Source: Sphingomonas gellani
GTDB lineage: Bacteria > Pseudomonadota > Alphaproteobacteria > Sphingomonadales > Sphingomonadaceae
Assembly (NCBI RefSeq): GCF_900110035.1
Contig: NZ_FOCF01000008.1
Location: 62,001-126,000, forward strand
Direction of reading: 5' to 3'
DNA: 64,000 nt
Of this stretch, positions 28,493 to 38,252 are shown one piece after another (position 1 is the stretch's first letter; each line of letters starts with the position of its first letter). The notes under the pieces are model-generated. The model was given only the letters and a program-made list of their open reading frames with translations, was not told where the DNA came from and searched no databases. Position numbers and translations under genes: made by a program.

Positions 28493-29083
28493 GGGGGGTA
28501 ATCCTGTGCCCAGAAGTGCTCACCGAGATGCCTGTGGCACGCACGCCTGAGACCCGCGCGCCCGGTCGACGTTCCGCTCAATTCGGCCGGCGCCAGCAAC
28601 CACGTACTGCCCAACAGGGGGCGTGCATAAGGGGCGCCGACAGGGGCGCCGGATCGAACGGCGGCACGCTGCGCACGCTCTTCAACCGGGCGTTTTTCTC
28701 AAAGCTGGCGGGCTAGCCGGCGGCGGAGGGCGCTCTCACCGCGCACGGCCAACCCGGCTGGTCCACTAGTGGGGTGCTCAACCTGCCGCTGGGGCTGGAC
28801 AGGCGCGATCATGGTGGCCCTATCGAATTGACCTCGGCCATTCCGGCCAATCGCCCTGCGCTGGTGTAGCCCATGACGGTGGCGCGGATCGATTCCGTCG
28901 ATTTCGACCGGGCCGCTGGACGGCGCGACCGGTTGCGACCGCAAGCTCCGATAGCTTCGTCAGCACCGATCGAACCTGAATTGGGATACGTCCTGCGCGT
29001 CGGTGAGCAGGCTTGAGGGGACGGTCCAGCTTGCTGCGACAACCCCGCTTCGTGTTCAGCCTCGGCTGTCTAAACCACGCGCC
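28493..29083. other. 591-bp stretch with no intact gene
   Basis: Between tldD and the HAD gene no frame gives a convincing protein. The longest openings (71 codons forward from the tldD stop, and about 80 on the minus strand) have biased, stop-interrupted composition and no Shine-Dalgarno. One forward segment near 28650-28716 ends in RTLFNRAFFSKLAG, faintly like the C-terminal helix of large serine recombinases. I see no long inverted repeats. It may be decayed coding DNA. Confidence 0.5.
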
Positions 29084-29767
29084 TCAAGCAAGCAGCGCCG
29101 CGACTTCGGCGAAGTCCTGCGCGATCGCGTCGACGCCCAGCGCCCGCAGTCGCTCGTCATGCCCGACATCGCAGTGCGTGCCGGCGCACAGCCCGATGAC
29201 GTACGCGCCCGATGCCACCGCGCCCGTCGCCCCGACCGGGGAATCCTCCAGGATCGCCGTCCGCGCGATGTCCACGCCCAGCTCGCGCGCGGCATGGAGG
29301 TAAAGGTCGGGCGCCGGTTTCCCGCGCGCGACATGCTCCTTGCCCGAATAGATATGGCTGCCGAACGCGTCGCGCAGGCCGATATGGCGCAGATGGCGGT
29401 CGATCCATTCGGTCGAGCTGGACGAAACGATCGCGCGCGGCAGTTCGGGCGGCAGCGATCGGACGAACGCCACCGCGCCCTCGACCGCGTCGACGCCCTC
29501 GGCCAGCACCCGCGCGTTTTCGGCCGCGCGTTCGGCATGGAACGCCTCCGGCAAGGGCCCGCCGATATGGCGCTCGATCGCCTGCAGGAACGACGCGCCG
29601 GACAGGCCCATAAAATGCGCGGTGGAATGTTCCACCGTCGTCGGCCAGCCCGCCGCCGTCAGCCATTCGGCGATGTGGCGATTGCCGCTGGCCTCGCTCT
29701 CGATCAGCACGCCATCGAAATCGAACAGCAAGGCGTCGAAACGCACGGAGACGATGTTCCCGCTCAC
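29084..29767 (-). CDS. HAD-superfamily hydrolase, phosphatase/beta-phosphoglucomutase-like
   Basis: A 227-aa cytosolic hydrolase. Motif I is LLFDFDGVLIESE with nucleophile and acid Asp; motif II is the Ser in AIVSSSSTEWI; motif III is the Lys in GKPAPDLYL; motif IV is LEDSPVGATGAVASGA. The cap inserted after motif I is the helical type of the subfamily I HADs (phosphoglycolate phosphatase, beta-phosphoglucomutase). The substrate is unknown. GTG 29767 overlaps the YggS stop (GTGA), so the two genes are coupled. Confidence 0.88.
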   Translation of the reverse strand: MSGNIVSVRFDALLFDFDGVLIESEASGNRHIAEWLTAAGWPTTVEHSTAHFMGLSGASFLQAIERHIGGPLPEAFHAERAAENARVLAEGVDAVEGAVAFVRSLPPELPRAIVSSSSTEWIDRHLRHIGLRDAFGSHIYSGKEHVARGKPAPDLYLHAARELGVDIARTAILEDSPVGATGAVASGAYVIGLCAGTHCDVGHDERLRALGVDAIAQDFAEVAALLA

Positions 29768-30423
29768 TGCCGCGCTCCGAACAGGGCGCTGCCCACCCGG
29801 ACGTGCGTGGCGCCCAGGGTCACCGCCGTTTCGAAATCGTCGGACATGCCCATGCTCAATCCCGACACCCCGTGGTCCCGCGCGATCTTGGCCAGCAGCG
29901 CGAAATACGGCGCTGGCTCCAGCCCGGCAGGCGGCACCGCCATCAACCCGGCGACCGGCAACACCGCGCACGCCGATGCCAGCAACGCCGGCAGGTCGGC
30001 CACAGCACAGCCACCCTTTTGCGGTTCATCGCCGATATTGACCTGAATGAAGCAGTCCGGTCGACGATCCGCGGCATCCATCGCCCGCGCCAGCGCCGTG
30101 ACCAGCGACGGCCTATCGACGGAGTGGATCGCGTCGAACAGCGCCACCGCCTCCGCCGCCTTGTTCGATTGCAGCTGCCCGACCAGATGCAGCGCGATAC
30201 CCGGCTGAGCCTCCTGCAAGGCCGGCCACTTTCCGGCGGCCTCCTGCACGCGGTTTTCACCGAAGACGCGCTGACCCGCCGCGATCAGCGGGCGGATCGT
30301 GTCGGCGTCATGGGTCTTGGACACGGCGATCAACGTCGTCGAGCCGGGGGGACGGCCGGCGAGCGCGGCTGCACGGGCGATACGTCCGCCGATGTCGGCC
30401 AGGCGGTTGGCAGGAGAGGTCAT
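29764..30423 (-). CDS. YggS/PLPBP family PLP-binding protein
   Basis: A 219-aa single-domain TIM-barrel protein that binds PLP and helps keep B6 vitamers and amino-acid pools in balance. The PLP lysine is Lys36 in LIAVSKTHDAD. Family blocks are RVFGENRVQEA, HLVGQLQSNKA, FIQVNIGDEPQKGG, LSMGMSDDFETAV and VRVGSALFG. ATG 30423 has AGGAG-like purines downstream only, so the Shine-Dalgarno is weak. Only 21 bp separate it from the divergent gene at 30445. Confidence 0.94.
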   Translation of the reverse strand: MTSPANRLADIGGRIARAAALAGRPPGSTTLIAVSKTHDADTIRPLIAAGQRVFGENRVQEAAGKWPALQEAQPGIALHLVGQLQSNKAAEAVALFDAIHSVDRPSLVTALARAMDAADRRPDCFIQVNIGDEPQKGGCAVADLPALLASACAVLPVAGLMAVPPAGLEPAPYFALLAKIARDHGVSGLSMGMSDDFETAVTLGATHVRVGSALFGARQ

Positions 30424-30444
30424 GCGGGCGCTATAGGGACAGCC

Positions 30445-30975
30445 GTGACGCACCGGAAGATCATCCCGCGCCTGTGGCTGATGACCGATGAACGGGTCGG
30501 CGAGGCCCTGTGGACTGCCTTGCGTCGCTTGCCTCCCGGTTCGGGTGTGGTGTTGCGCCATCACGCCACCGCGCCGGCACAGCGGCGCGCGTTGATCAAA
30601 CGCGTGCGGCGCGTCGCCGCGGCACGGCGCCTGGTATTGCTGGTGGCGGGTGGAGCATCGGGCGTGGCGGGTGTGCATGGCGCGGGGCACGGAACTGGGC
30701 ACGGGCTGGGTCTGAGAAGCTGGTCGGCGCACGACCGGAGGCAGGCGATCGCTGCGCGGCGTACGGGCGCGGACCTGGTGTTCGTGTCACCGATCTTCGC
30801 CACCCGCTCCCACCCCGCCGCGATGGGCGTCGGGCCGGGTCGGGGTCGCCGGATCGGAACGGCCGCCGGGTTGCCGCTGATTGCGCTGGGAGGAATGGAC
30901 CGCCGCCGCTGGCTGCGCATCCGTCATCTGGGCTTTCATGGCTGGGCCGCAATCGACGCTCTTACGTCGCGTTGA
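30445..30975 (+). CDS. Thiamine-phosphate synthase/TenI-like protein, divergent
   Basis: A 176-aa, arginine-rich protein with the half-barrel order of ThiE/TenI: LWLMTDERVG, VVLRHHA (the QLR-equivalent), RRTGADLVFVSPIFATRSHP and LPLIALGGMD. ThiE normally joins HMP-PP and thiazole phosphate to give thiamine phosphate. The Mg-binding NDR motif is missing; the corresponding strand reads LLVAGGAS. So catalytic activity is doubtful, and a regulatory or TenI-like role is possible. GTG 30445 is the only sensible start. Confidence 0.65.
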   Translation: MTHRKIIPRLWLMTDERVGEALWTALRRLPPGSGVVLRHHATAPAQRRALIKRVRRVAAARRLVLLVAGGASGVAGVHGAGHGTGHGLGLRSWSAHDRRQAIAARRTGADLVFVSPIFATRSHPAAMGVGPGRGRRIGTAAGLPLIALGGMDRRRWLRIRHLGFHGWAAIDALTSR

Positions 30976-31140
30976 TTCTTGCGCCGCTGGAGGCAGGCAG
31001 TGTTCGTTCTAGTGATGACGTAGAGCGGCGGGCGCCATCACGGAACCAGCCGGTATCCCTCGCACCATCGACACGATGCGCTGTCGCCGTCCCGTACGTC
31101 ATGCGCCCGGCGCCGCTCACACAGCTGAGCAGCTTCCCGT

Positions 31141-31860
31141 TCAGAAGCGGAAGGCGGTACCCACGTACACGGCTTGGCTGTCACGCCGATCCGAATCGAA
31201 CCGGTTCAGCCGCTCCCGCTCGGCGCGGTAACGCACGCCCGCGGTCACATCCAGGTTGCGGGTCAGGCGGTACGATCCACCCAGATCGACCGAATAGCTG
31301 GGCGCAGGCTCGACCAGCTTCGGCGCGTCGCCCAGCGGACGATCCGCACCCGCCTGGACGCGACCGGTAAAGCGATTGCCGGCATAGCTGACCGCGACGT
31401 CCGCCGCTTCGCGACTGCCGGGGCGCGTCGCCATGTCGAGCCGGCTCACATCGCCGGCCACCGCGAACCGCTTCCAACCCACGGCCACGCCCAGATTGTA
31501 AGCGACCGGCGACAATGTGGTGACGGAGGCGGCAGGTGCGCTCGCCACGCGGCTGTTGTCGATCGCGCGGTTGGTGCGTGCACGAACGGCCACAGTCACG
31601 GCCTGGTTGGTCGACCGCACCTCAGCAGGCGTGAAACGGAAGCTGCCCGCATCCATGCCGCCGCGTGCCAGCATCGCGGCCAGGCGCGGATCGGCGGCGA
31701 CGGGCGTAAAGGTACCGAGGATCGGGGAAGCCGCGGCGCGACGCACCGCCGCATCCCTGGCGGGTGCTGCACCCATCGCGCCGGGCACGACAAGCGCGGC
31801 AGCGGCGACCAGCGCCCCACCCGCAAGCATTGTCATGATCCGCCCTGCGGTCACAGTCAC
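31141..31860 (-). CDS. Predicted outer-membrane beta-barrel-type protein
   Basis: A 239-aa exported protein. GTG 31860 has a GGGGG element 5 nt upstream and begins a signal peptide (GRIMTMLAGGALVAAAALVV, cleavage near MGAAPA). The remaining sequence alternates polar and hydrophobic residues as in beta strands (YNLGVAVGWKRFAVAGDV, SYSVDLGGSYRLTRNLDV) and ends in GTAFRF, with the terminal Phe typical of BAM substrates. I recognise no closer family. ATG 31878 is another possible start. Confidence 0.65.
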   Translation of the reverse strand: MTVTAGRIMTMLAGGALVAAAALVVPGAMGAAPARDAAVRRAAASPILGTFTPVAADPRLAAMLARGGMDAGSFRFTPAEVRSTNQAVTVAVRARTNRAIDNSRVASAPAASVTTLSPVAYNLGVAVGWKRFAVAGDVSRLDMATRPGSREAADVAVSYAGNRFTGRVQAGADRPLGDAPKLVEPAPSYSVDLGGSYRLTRNLDVTAGVRYRAERERLNRFDSDRRDSQAVYVGTAFRF

Positions 31861-32092
31861 CTCATCCCCCTGGCCCATTGGCCTGAGTCCCCTAATAAGG
31901 AGCGCTAACACGATTCGCTCCCCCTCAAATGCCGCGCGGCGACAATTATGCCCAGGTGTTGCCATGATCCCACAGCCGGGGGCGGGACCCATCACCGAAA
32001 CGCCGCCCTCTTCCCCGTGGCGGGCTGCTTGCGGGGCACAGGGTGCACCTGTACAGCGAAAGGCAGATTTTCCCGTCCAGGATGCCTCGCCG

Positions 32093-32542
32093 ATGACCCG
32101 CTCGTTGCGTACCGTTTTTCTTCTCGGCCTGACCGCGCCGGTTCTGCTCGCGCCTCTGGCGGCATGCAGCAAGGGTGGGGAGCGGCCCAAGGCGGATCTG
32201 GCCGCGTCGAAGGTTACCACGATCGGCGTCAACGCCTATCTGTGGCGCGCCAGCCTGGACACGCTCAGCTTCATGCCGCTGGTGCAAACGGACTCGAACG
32301 GCGGAGTCATCGTCACCGACTGGTACGTCAATCCGCAGACTCCGTCGGAGCGGATGAAGGTCACGGTGTCGATCCTGGACCAGGACCTGCGCGCCGACGC
32401 CGTGCGCGTGGCCGCCCTGCGTGAGGTGAACCAGAACGGCCAGTGGGTCGCCGCCCCGGTAAAGGCCGCCACGGTCCAGAAGCTGGAGGACATCATCCTG
32501 ACCCGTGCCCGCGACCTCCGGCGCGCGGCGATCGCCGGCTGA
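32093..32542 (+). CDS. DUF3576 lipoprotein
   Basis: A 149-aa predicted lipoprotein: signal [19 protein letters not shown] with lipobox LAAC (Cys25). The mature part ([42 protein letters not shown]) is typical of alphaproteobacterial DUF3576 proteins, which are usually found right before leuS and lptE as here. That constant linkage to an LPS-assembly gene hints at an envelope role, which is unproven. The leuS ATG follows 10 bp after its stop. Confidence 0.88.
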   Translation: MTRSLRTVFLLGLTAPVLLAPLAACSKGGERPKADLAASKVTTIGVNAYLWRASLDTLSFMPLVQTDSNGGVIVTDWYVNPQTPSERMKVTVSILDQDLRADAVRVAALREVNQNGQWVAAPVKAATVQKLEDIILTRARDLRRAAIAG

Positions 32543-32552
32543 CCTGACCATC

Positions 32553-35057
32553 ATGGCTTCACGTTACAACGCGCTCAAGTCGGACGCCGCCTGGCAGGCG
32601 ATCTGGGATGAGCGCGGCACCTTTGCCGCCCGCGACGACAGCGGCAAGCCGCACGCCTATGTCCTTGAAATGTTTCCCTATCCGTCGGGAAAGATCCACA
32701 TGGGACACGTCCGCAACTACACCATGGGCGATGTGCTGGCGCGCTACCGGCGGATGACCGGGCACGAGGTGCTGCATCCGATGGGCTGGGACGCGTTCGG
32801 CATGCCCGCCGAAAACGCCGCGATGGATAAGGGCGTGCATCCCGGCACCTGGACCCGCGCCAACATCGCCACAATGAAGGCGCAGCTGAAGCGGTTGGGC
32901 TTCGCGCTCGACTGGTCGCGCGAACTGGCGACGTGCGAGCCGGATTATTACGGCCACGAACAGGCACTGTTCCTCGACCTGTTCGCCGGCGGCCTGGTGT
33001 ACCGCAAGGAGTCCTCGGTCAATTGGGACCCGGTCGATATGACCGTGCTGGCCAACGAACAGGTGATCGACGGGAAGGGCTGGCGTTCCGGCGCAACCGT
33101 CGAAAAGCGCAAGTTGAATCAGTGGTTCCTGAAGATCACCGACTTCGCCGATGAGCTGCTCGACGGCCTCGGCGACCTGGCGCATTGGCCCGACAAGGTG
33201 AAGCTGATGCAGGAGAACTGGATCGGCCGCAGCCGCGGTTTGACCTTCCGCTTCGCGCCGGTGGTCCCGCTCGATCAGCCGATCGAGGTCTATTCGACGC
33301 GCCCCGACACCATCTTCGGCGCCAGCTTCGTTGCGATTGCCGCGGATCATCCGGTGGCGCAGGAACTCGCCAGCCGCGATCCCGACGCCGCCGCGTTTAT
33401 CGAGCGGTGCAAGGAAGGCGGCACGACCGCCGCCGAGCTGGAAACGCAGGAAAAGTTGGGCTTCGACACCGGCTATGCGGTCCAGCATCCGTTCGACGCC
33501 GATTGGACGCTGCCCGTCTACATCGCCAATTTCGTGCTGATGGATTATGGCACGGGCGCGGTGATGGGCGTGCCTGCCCACGACCAGCGCGACCTCGATT
33601 TCGCGCGCAAATACGCGCTGGACGTCACCCGCGTCGTTGCGGAGGGTGATACGGTCGATCCGGTCTTCGCCGGCGACACCGCCTATACCGGACCCGGCCG
33701 CATCGTGAACTCCCGCTTCCTCGACGGGCTTTCCGTCGACGAGGCGAAGGGTCAGGTGATCGCCCGCGCCGAGGCGGAGGGATGGGGCAGCGGCTCCACC
33801 GTCTATCGTTTGCGCGACTGGGGCGTCAGCCGACAGCGTTACTGGGGCACCCCCATCCCGATCATCCATTGCGATGCCTGTGGTGCCGTGCCGGTGCCGC
33901 GCGAGCAATTGCCGGTCGTGCTGCCGGAGGATGTCAGCTTCGATATCCCGGGCAATCCGCTGGATCGGCATCCGACATGGAGGCATATCCCCTGCCCCTC
34001 CTGTGGTGGCGACGCCGCGCGGGAAACCGACACGCTCGATACGTTTGTTGATTCGTCCTGGTATTTCATACGCTTCGCCAGCCAGCCCGACGACAAGCCC
34101 TTTGATCGCTCCGTGGCCGAGAAGTGGTTGCCGGTCGGCCAATATATCGGCGGCGTGGAGCATGCGATCCTGCACCTGCTCTATGCCCGCTTCTGGACCC
34201 GCGCGCTGAGGCATATCGGCAAGCTGGACATGGCGGAACCGTTCGCCGGCCTGTTCACCCAGGGCATGGTGACGCACGCCACCTTCAGGTCCGACGACGG
34301 CCGCTGGCTCAACCCGGACGAGGTCACGGACGGCAAGGAAACCGCGACCGGCCTGCCGGTGACGATCGGCCGCGTCGAGAAGATGTCCAAGTCCAAGAAG
34401 AACACGGTCGATCCCGAACCGATCGTGGATCAATATGGCGCAGACGCGGTGCGCTGGTTCATGCTGTCCGACTCCCCGCCGGAACGCGACCTGGAATGGT
34501 CGGAGAACGGCATCGAAGGGTCGTGGCGCTTCGTGCAACGGCTTTGGCGGCTGTTCGATGGCGATGCTGTGGGCGAGGCCGGGTCCGACGTGCCGCTCGA
34601 CCGCAAGCTGCACCAGACGATCGCCGGCGTGGGTGCCGATATCGAGGCGCTGCAGTTCAACAAGGCGGTCGCGAAACTGTACGAGCTGGTCAACGCGATC
34701 GAGCGTGCGCAGCCTTCCGCCTCCCGCACCGCTGCCATCCGCGCGGCGATGCTGCTGGTCGCCCCGATGGTGCCGCATCTCGCCGAAGAGGCATGGGCCG
34801 CCATCGGGCGCGAGGGCCTGATCGCCGACGCCGACTGGCCCACCTTCGACCCAGCCCTGCTGGTCGAGGATGAGGTGACGATCGCCATCCAGGTCAACGG
34901 CAAGCTTCGCGACACGCTGGTGCTCCCAAAGGGACAGTCCAAGGCCGAGATCGAGGCGGCTGCACTTGCGTCGGACAAGATCGTCCGGCTGCTGGACGGT
35001 CAGACGCCGCGAAAGGTGATCGTGGTCCCCGACCGTCTCGTGAACTTGGTCGCATGA
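32553..35057 (+). CDS. leuS: Leucyl-tRNA synthetase
   Basis: A class I aminoacyl-tRNA synthetase, 834 aa. HIGH motif is His49-M-G-His52 within [19 protein letters not shown] is at 610-614 ([12 protein letters not shown]). The CP1 editing region contains [10 protein letters not shown] with the editing Asp. The C-terminus ends with the usual anticodon-binding and tail segments. ATG 32553 fits the family start. Its stop overlaps the lptE start as ATGA. Confidence 0.97.
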   Translation: MASRYNALKSDAAWQAIWDERGTFAARDDSGKPHAYVLEMFPYPSGKIHMGHVRNYTMGDVLARYRRMTGHEVLHPMGWDAFGMPAENAAMDKGVHPGTWTRANIATMKAQLKRLGFALDWSRELATCEPDYYGHEQALFLDLFAGGLVYRKESSVNWDPVDMTVLANEQVIDGKGWRSGATVEKRKLNQWFLKITDFADELLDGLGDLAHWPDKVKLMQENWIGRSRGLTFRFAPVVPLDQPIEVYSTRPDTIFGASFVAIAADHPVAQELASRDPDAAAFIERCKEGGTTAAELETQEKLGFDTGYAVQHPFDADWTLPVYIANFVLMDYGTGAVMGVPAHDQRDLDFARKYALDVTRVVAEGDTVDPVFAGDTAYTGPGRIVNSRFLDGLSVDEAKGQVIARAEAEGWGSGSTVYRLRDWGVSRQRYWGTPIPIIHCDACGAVPVPREQLPVVLPEDVSFDIPGNPLDRHPTWRHIPCPSCGGDAARETDTLDTFVDSSWYFIRFASQPDDKPFDRSVAEKWLPVGQYIGGVEHAILHLLYARFWTRALRHIGKLDMAEPFAGLFTQGMVTHATFRSDDGRWLNPDEVTDGKETATGLPVTIGRVEKMSKSKKNTVDPEPIVDQYGADAVRWFMLSDSPPERDLEWSENGIEGSWRFVQRLWRLFDGDAVGEAGSDVPLDRKLHQTIAGVGADIEALQFNKAVAKLYELVNAIERAQPSASRTAAIRAAMLLVAPMVPHLAEEAWAAIGREGLIADADWPTFDPALLVEDEVTIAIQVNGKLRDTLVLPKGQSKAEIEAAALASDKIVRLLDGQTPRKVIVVPDRLVNLVA

Positions 35058-35548
35058 AGCGGGCGCTGGCTCTGTTCCTGCCACTTGCGCTGGCCGGATG
35101 CGGTTTGAAGCCGCTTTATGCCGGCGGGGCGGGCGGCGCCGTCGCTACGACCCTGGCCGATGTGGATGTGGCTCCGATCGAGGGAAAGGGGGGCTGGCTT
35201 GTCGCCAACGCCTTGCGCGATCGGCTGGCCAACACCGGCGGCAGTGCACGCTACCGCTTGTCGGTGCGGCTGGATGACAAGATCGCCGGCTTCGGTGTCC
35301 GACGCGACGATTCGGTAAGCCGCGAGCGTCGGACGTTGCGCGCACGCTATCAGCTGATCGATACGACGAACAATGCGGTGCTGGTGGATGCGACCGCGGG
35401 AGCCGACGCCGGCATCGACGTCGTGCAGTCCGAATATGCCACCATCGCGGCGGAGAATACGGCATTGGAGCGTCTGGCCACCATCCTGGCAGACAAGATC
35501 GTCGGGCGCGTGGCCCTGTTTGCGGGCAAGCCCCAACCATCGCAATGA
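35054..35548 (+). CDS. lptE: LPS-assembly lipoprotein LptE
   Basis: A 164-aa outer-membrane lipoprotein (lipobox LAGC, Cys16) that acts as plug and partner of LptD in LPS insertion. The start [10 protein letters not shown] right after the lipobox is the typical LptE opening. The middle has [17 protein letters not shown] and the end is [17 protein letters not shown]. It sits between leuS and holA, the standard alphaproteobacterial order. Confidence 0.9.
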   Translation: MKRALALFLPLALAGCGLKPLYAGGAGGAVATTLADVDVAPIEGKGGWLVANALRDRLANTGGSARYRLSVRLDDKIAGFGVRRDDSVSRERRTLRARYQLIDTTNNAVLVDATAGADAGIDVVQSEYATIAAENTALERLATILADKIVGRVALFAGKPQPSQ

Positions 35549-35558
35549 GCGCCGGCCG

Positions 35559-36575
35559 ATGAAGGCGGATGCCACGCGACTTCGGGCGGCACTCAGCGCA
35601 CCGCCGCCCGACATCCGCCTGTTCCTGTTGCATGGTCCTGATGAGGCAGGCGCAAGACTGTACGGCGACCTGCTCGCCAAGACATTGGGCACCGGCGCCG
35701 AGCGCGTCGACATTTCCCCGTCGCAGTTGCGCTCTACCCCTGCCTTGCTGGCCGATGAGGCCGCCAGCATGTCCTTGTTCGAGGAAACGCGCTTCATCCG
35801 TGTATCAGGCGCGGGCGAAGACATTCTTGAGGCTCTGGCGCTCCTCCTGTCGGCCGAACAGGCCGGTAACCCGGTCCTCGTCATCGCGCCAACGGTCAAG
35901 ACCAGCGCGAAGATCGTCAAGCTGGCGATCGACTCCCGTCAGGCGCTGGCCCACGCCTGTTATGAGCCCAGCGCTGGCGAAGCCGACCGACTGGTCACCG
36001 AGTTGGCCCAACAGGCTGGCCTCCAGCCCGACCATGGCGTTGCCCGTCGCATTGCGGAGGCGAGTGCTGGCGATCGTGCCGTCATGGCGCGCGAAGTTGA
36101 AAAGCTTGCCCTCTTTCTCGATGCCGCGCCTGATCGTCCCAAGCCGCTCGACCACGCGGCGATAGATGCAATCGGCGCGGATCTAACCGACGCGGATGCT
36201 GAAAGCTTCGCAACAGCGGTCACTATGGGTCACGTGACCGACGCGGGCGACCTGCTGGTGCAACTGGCAGAGTCAGGGCAATCCGCCATTCCCTGGCTTC
36301 GCGCGATCGGGCGCAAGCTGATGATGCTGGCGGACCTACGGAGGGAAAGCGACAGTGGTGGCGATGTGGGCACCGCGATGAAGCGGCATCGCGTCCACTT
36401 CACGCAAGAGGCTGCGGTTCGCGCGAGTTTGCTTCACTGGCCAGCTGGGCGAATTGCTGCTGCGCTGGACGCAGTGCGTTCCGCCGAGCGCGCGATCATG
36501 GCCGCACATACCCCGGGCGACATCATCGCGTATAACGCAATGCTCGATATGGCGCGCCGCATAGCTCGACGCTGA
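35559..36575 (+). CDS. holA: DNA polymerase III delta subunit
   Basis: Clamp-loader delta subunit, 338 aa. It opens the beta sliding clamp during replication. Family features are the N-terminal RLFLLHGPDEAGARLYGDLL, the region VRFIRVSG-like TRFIRVSGAGED, and the C-terminal collar domain with AGRIAAALDAVRSAERAI. It starts 10 bp after lptE. It converges with parB with a 4-bp gap. Confidence 0.92.
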   Translation: MKADATRLRAALSAPPPDIRLFLLHGPDEAGARLYGDLLAKTLGTGAERVDISPSQLRSTPALLADEAASMSLFEETRFIRVSGAGEDILEALALLLSAEQAGNPVLVIAPTVKTSAKIVKLAIDSRQALAHACYEPSAGEADRLVTELAQQAGLQPDHGVARRIAEASAGDRAVMAREVEKLALFLDAAPDRPKPLDHAAIDAIGADLTDADAESFATAVTMGHVTDAGDLLVQLAESGQSAIPWLRAIGRKLMMLADLRRESDSGGDVGTAMKRHRVHFTQEAAVRASLLHWPAGRIAAALDAVRSAERAIMAAHTPGDIIAYNAMLDMARRIARR

Positions 36576-36579
36576 GCCC

Positions 36580-37476
36580 TTAGATAGTATCGCCAGTCAG
36601 GCGCTGACACACCATGTCGAGCTGATCGAGCGTCGAGTAGGCGATCGTCAGTGTGCCGCCAGCCGCGCCATGCGCGATCCGCACCGACAGCCCCAGCAGA
36701 TCACTGAGTTGATGCTCCAGCGCCGCGATATCTGCATCCGGATGGGGAGCCGCGGTTGACCCGGACGCGGATGCCGTCGGCCCCGGCTGGCGACCCTTGC
36801 GCTCACGCGTCAGCTTTTCGGTGTCGCGCACCGACAGCCCGCGCACCACGACCTGCTCGGCAAGATTGCTGACGTCGGGAGCACCGATCAGCGCACGGGC
36901 GTGCCCCATGCTCAGCGAGCCGTCGATCACCCGCGCCTGTACGTCGTCCGGCAGCTCCAGCAGACGAAGCAGGTTGGCGATATGGCTGCGTGACTTCTGC
37001 ACGATCTTGGCCAAGGCGTCCTGCGTGTGGCCAAACTCCGCAGACAACTTCTGATAGGCCTTCGCTTCTTCGATCGCGTTCAGGTCCTGACGCTGGATGT
37101 TCTCGACCAGCGCGATCTCGAGGGTCTCCGCGTCGTTCAGATCGCGAATGACGACCGGGACTTCATGCAGGCGCGCTCGCTGCGCCGCACGCCAGCGGCG
37201 CTCCCCCGCGACGATCTGAAACTCGCGCCCATGTGGACGGACCACGATCGGCTGGATCAATCCGCGCGCGGCGATCGACCCCGCCAGTTCATCCAAAGCC
37301 GCCTCGTCGAACTGACGGCGCGGCTGTCCTGGGTGCGGAACAAGCGAACTAACCGGCAATGTACGCAAGCCAGGCGCCTGCTGTCCTGCGCCGACGGGCG
37401 CCTCCTGCGCGATGTCGCCCAGCAGCGCGCTGAGGCCCCGGCCCAGACCTGGGCGCGCTTTACGGATGTCGGTCAT
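36580..37476 (-). CDS. parB: Chromosome-partitioning protein ParB
   Basis: A 298-aa CTP-dependent DNA clamp that loads at parS and spreads. The N-terminus RPGLGRGLSALLGD carries the GLGRGL motif that contacts ParA. The ParB/Srx CTPase domain has QPRRQFDEAAL, GLIQPIVVRPHG and GERRWRAAQ. The central HTH that reads parS is in AKIVQKSRSHIANLLRLL. The C-terminal dimerisation helices follow a linker. It overlaps parA by 4 bp (ATGA). Two parS sites lie 0.8 and 3.3 kb away. Confidence 0.97.
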   Translation of the reverse strand: MTDIRKARPGLGRGLSALLGDIAQEAPVGAGQQAPGLRTLPVSSLVPHPGQPRRQFDEAALDELAGSIAARGLIQPIVVRPHGREFQIVAGERRWRAAQRARLHEVPVVIRDLNDAETLEIALVENIQRQDLNAIEEAKAYQKLSAEFGHTQDALAKIVQKSRSHIANLLRLLELPDDVQARVIDGSLSMGHARALIGAPDVSNLAEQVVVRGLSVRDTEKLTRERKGRQPGPTASASGSTAAPHPDADIAALEHQLSDLLGLSVRIAHGAAGGTLTIAYSTLDQLDMVCQRLTGDTI

Positions 37477-38252
37477 GCGGCCTTCGTATCGACGGGAAGA
37501 CGTTGGATCAGTTCTTTCGCCAAGGCGATGTATGCTTCAGACCCCGGACAGCGATGGTCGTAGATTAGCGCCGGAAGCCCGTGGCTGGGCGCTTCCGACA
37601 GACGGACGTTGCGGGGCACTACCGTGTCGAACACGACTCGCCCGAGCACGGCGCGCACATCGGTCGCAACCTGCTCGGTCAACCGGTTGCGACGGTCGTA
37701 CATAGTCAACGCAACGCCAGCGATCGACAGTCCAGGATTGAAGCGGGTCCGAATGCGCTCGACGGTGTTGAGGAGCTGCGAGAGGCCCTCCAACGCGAAG
37801 AACTCGCATTGCAGCGGCACCAGCAATGAATCGGAAGCGACCATTGCGTTGATCGTCAACAGCCCGAGCGATGGTGGACAGTCGATGATGACGACGTCCC
37901 ACCGCCTGTCCGTAGCCTGCAGGGCCTGAGCAAGGCGGTGGGTGCGATGCTCGAACTCGACCAGTTCAATTTCCGCACCGGAAAGGTCGACTGTTGCGGG
38001 GGCAAGATCCAGGTTCGGAACGCGGGTGCCGACTGCCACCTGCCTTAAACTAGCATTCCCAACCAGCAGATCATAACTGGACTGGCTTCGTGCCGAAGGT
38101 GCTACGCCAAGACCGGTGGAGGCATTACCCTGCGGATCGAGGTCGATCAGCAGGACAGAGAGGCCGGTCGCGGCTAAAGCTGTCGCAACATTGATGGCGG
38201 TCGTAGTCTTCCCTACCCCGCCCTTTTGGTTCGCCACGGCGATAACGGTCAT
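37473..38252 (-). CDS. parA: Chromosome-partitioning ATPase ParA
   Basis: A 259-aa deviant-Walker ATPase. It binds DNA nonspecifically when ATP-bound and pulls ParB-parS complexes apart. The Walker A KGGVGKTT is at 10-17 with both lysines. Walker A' is VVIIDCPPSLG. The sequence lacks the N-terminal extension of plasmid ParA type Ia, as expected for a chromosomal protein. It overlaps rsmG and parB by 4 bp each. Confidence 0.97.
   Translation of the reverse strand: MTVIAVANQKGGVGKTTTAINVATALAATGLSVLLIDLDPQGNASTGLGVAPSARSQSSYDLLVGNASLRQVAVGTRVPNLDLAPATVDLSGAEIELVEFEHRTHRLAQALQATDRRWDVVIIDCPPSLGLLTINAMVASDSLLVPLQCEFFALEGLSQLLNTVERIRTRFNPGLSIAGVALTMYDRRNRLTEQVATDVRAVLGRVVFDTVVPRNVRLSEAPSHGLPALIYDHRCPGSEAYIALAKELIQRLPVDTKAA

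Noticed and set aside
28699..29042. Two short minus-strand open frames in the 591-bp gap
   Set aside because: No ribosome-binding site, biased composition and no recognisable fold; treated as non-coding.
32559..35084. An 841-codon open frame antisense to leuS
   Set aside because: The product is rich in Arg, His, Gln and Asp with no domain, a known by-product of high-GC third positions on the opposite strand; leuS is complete.
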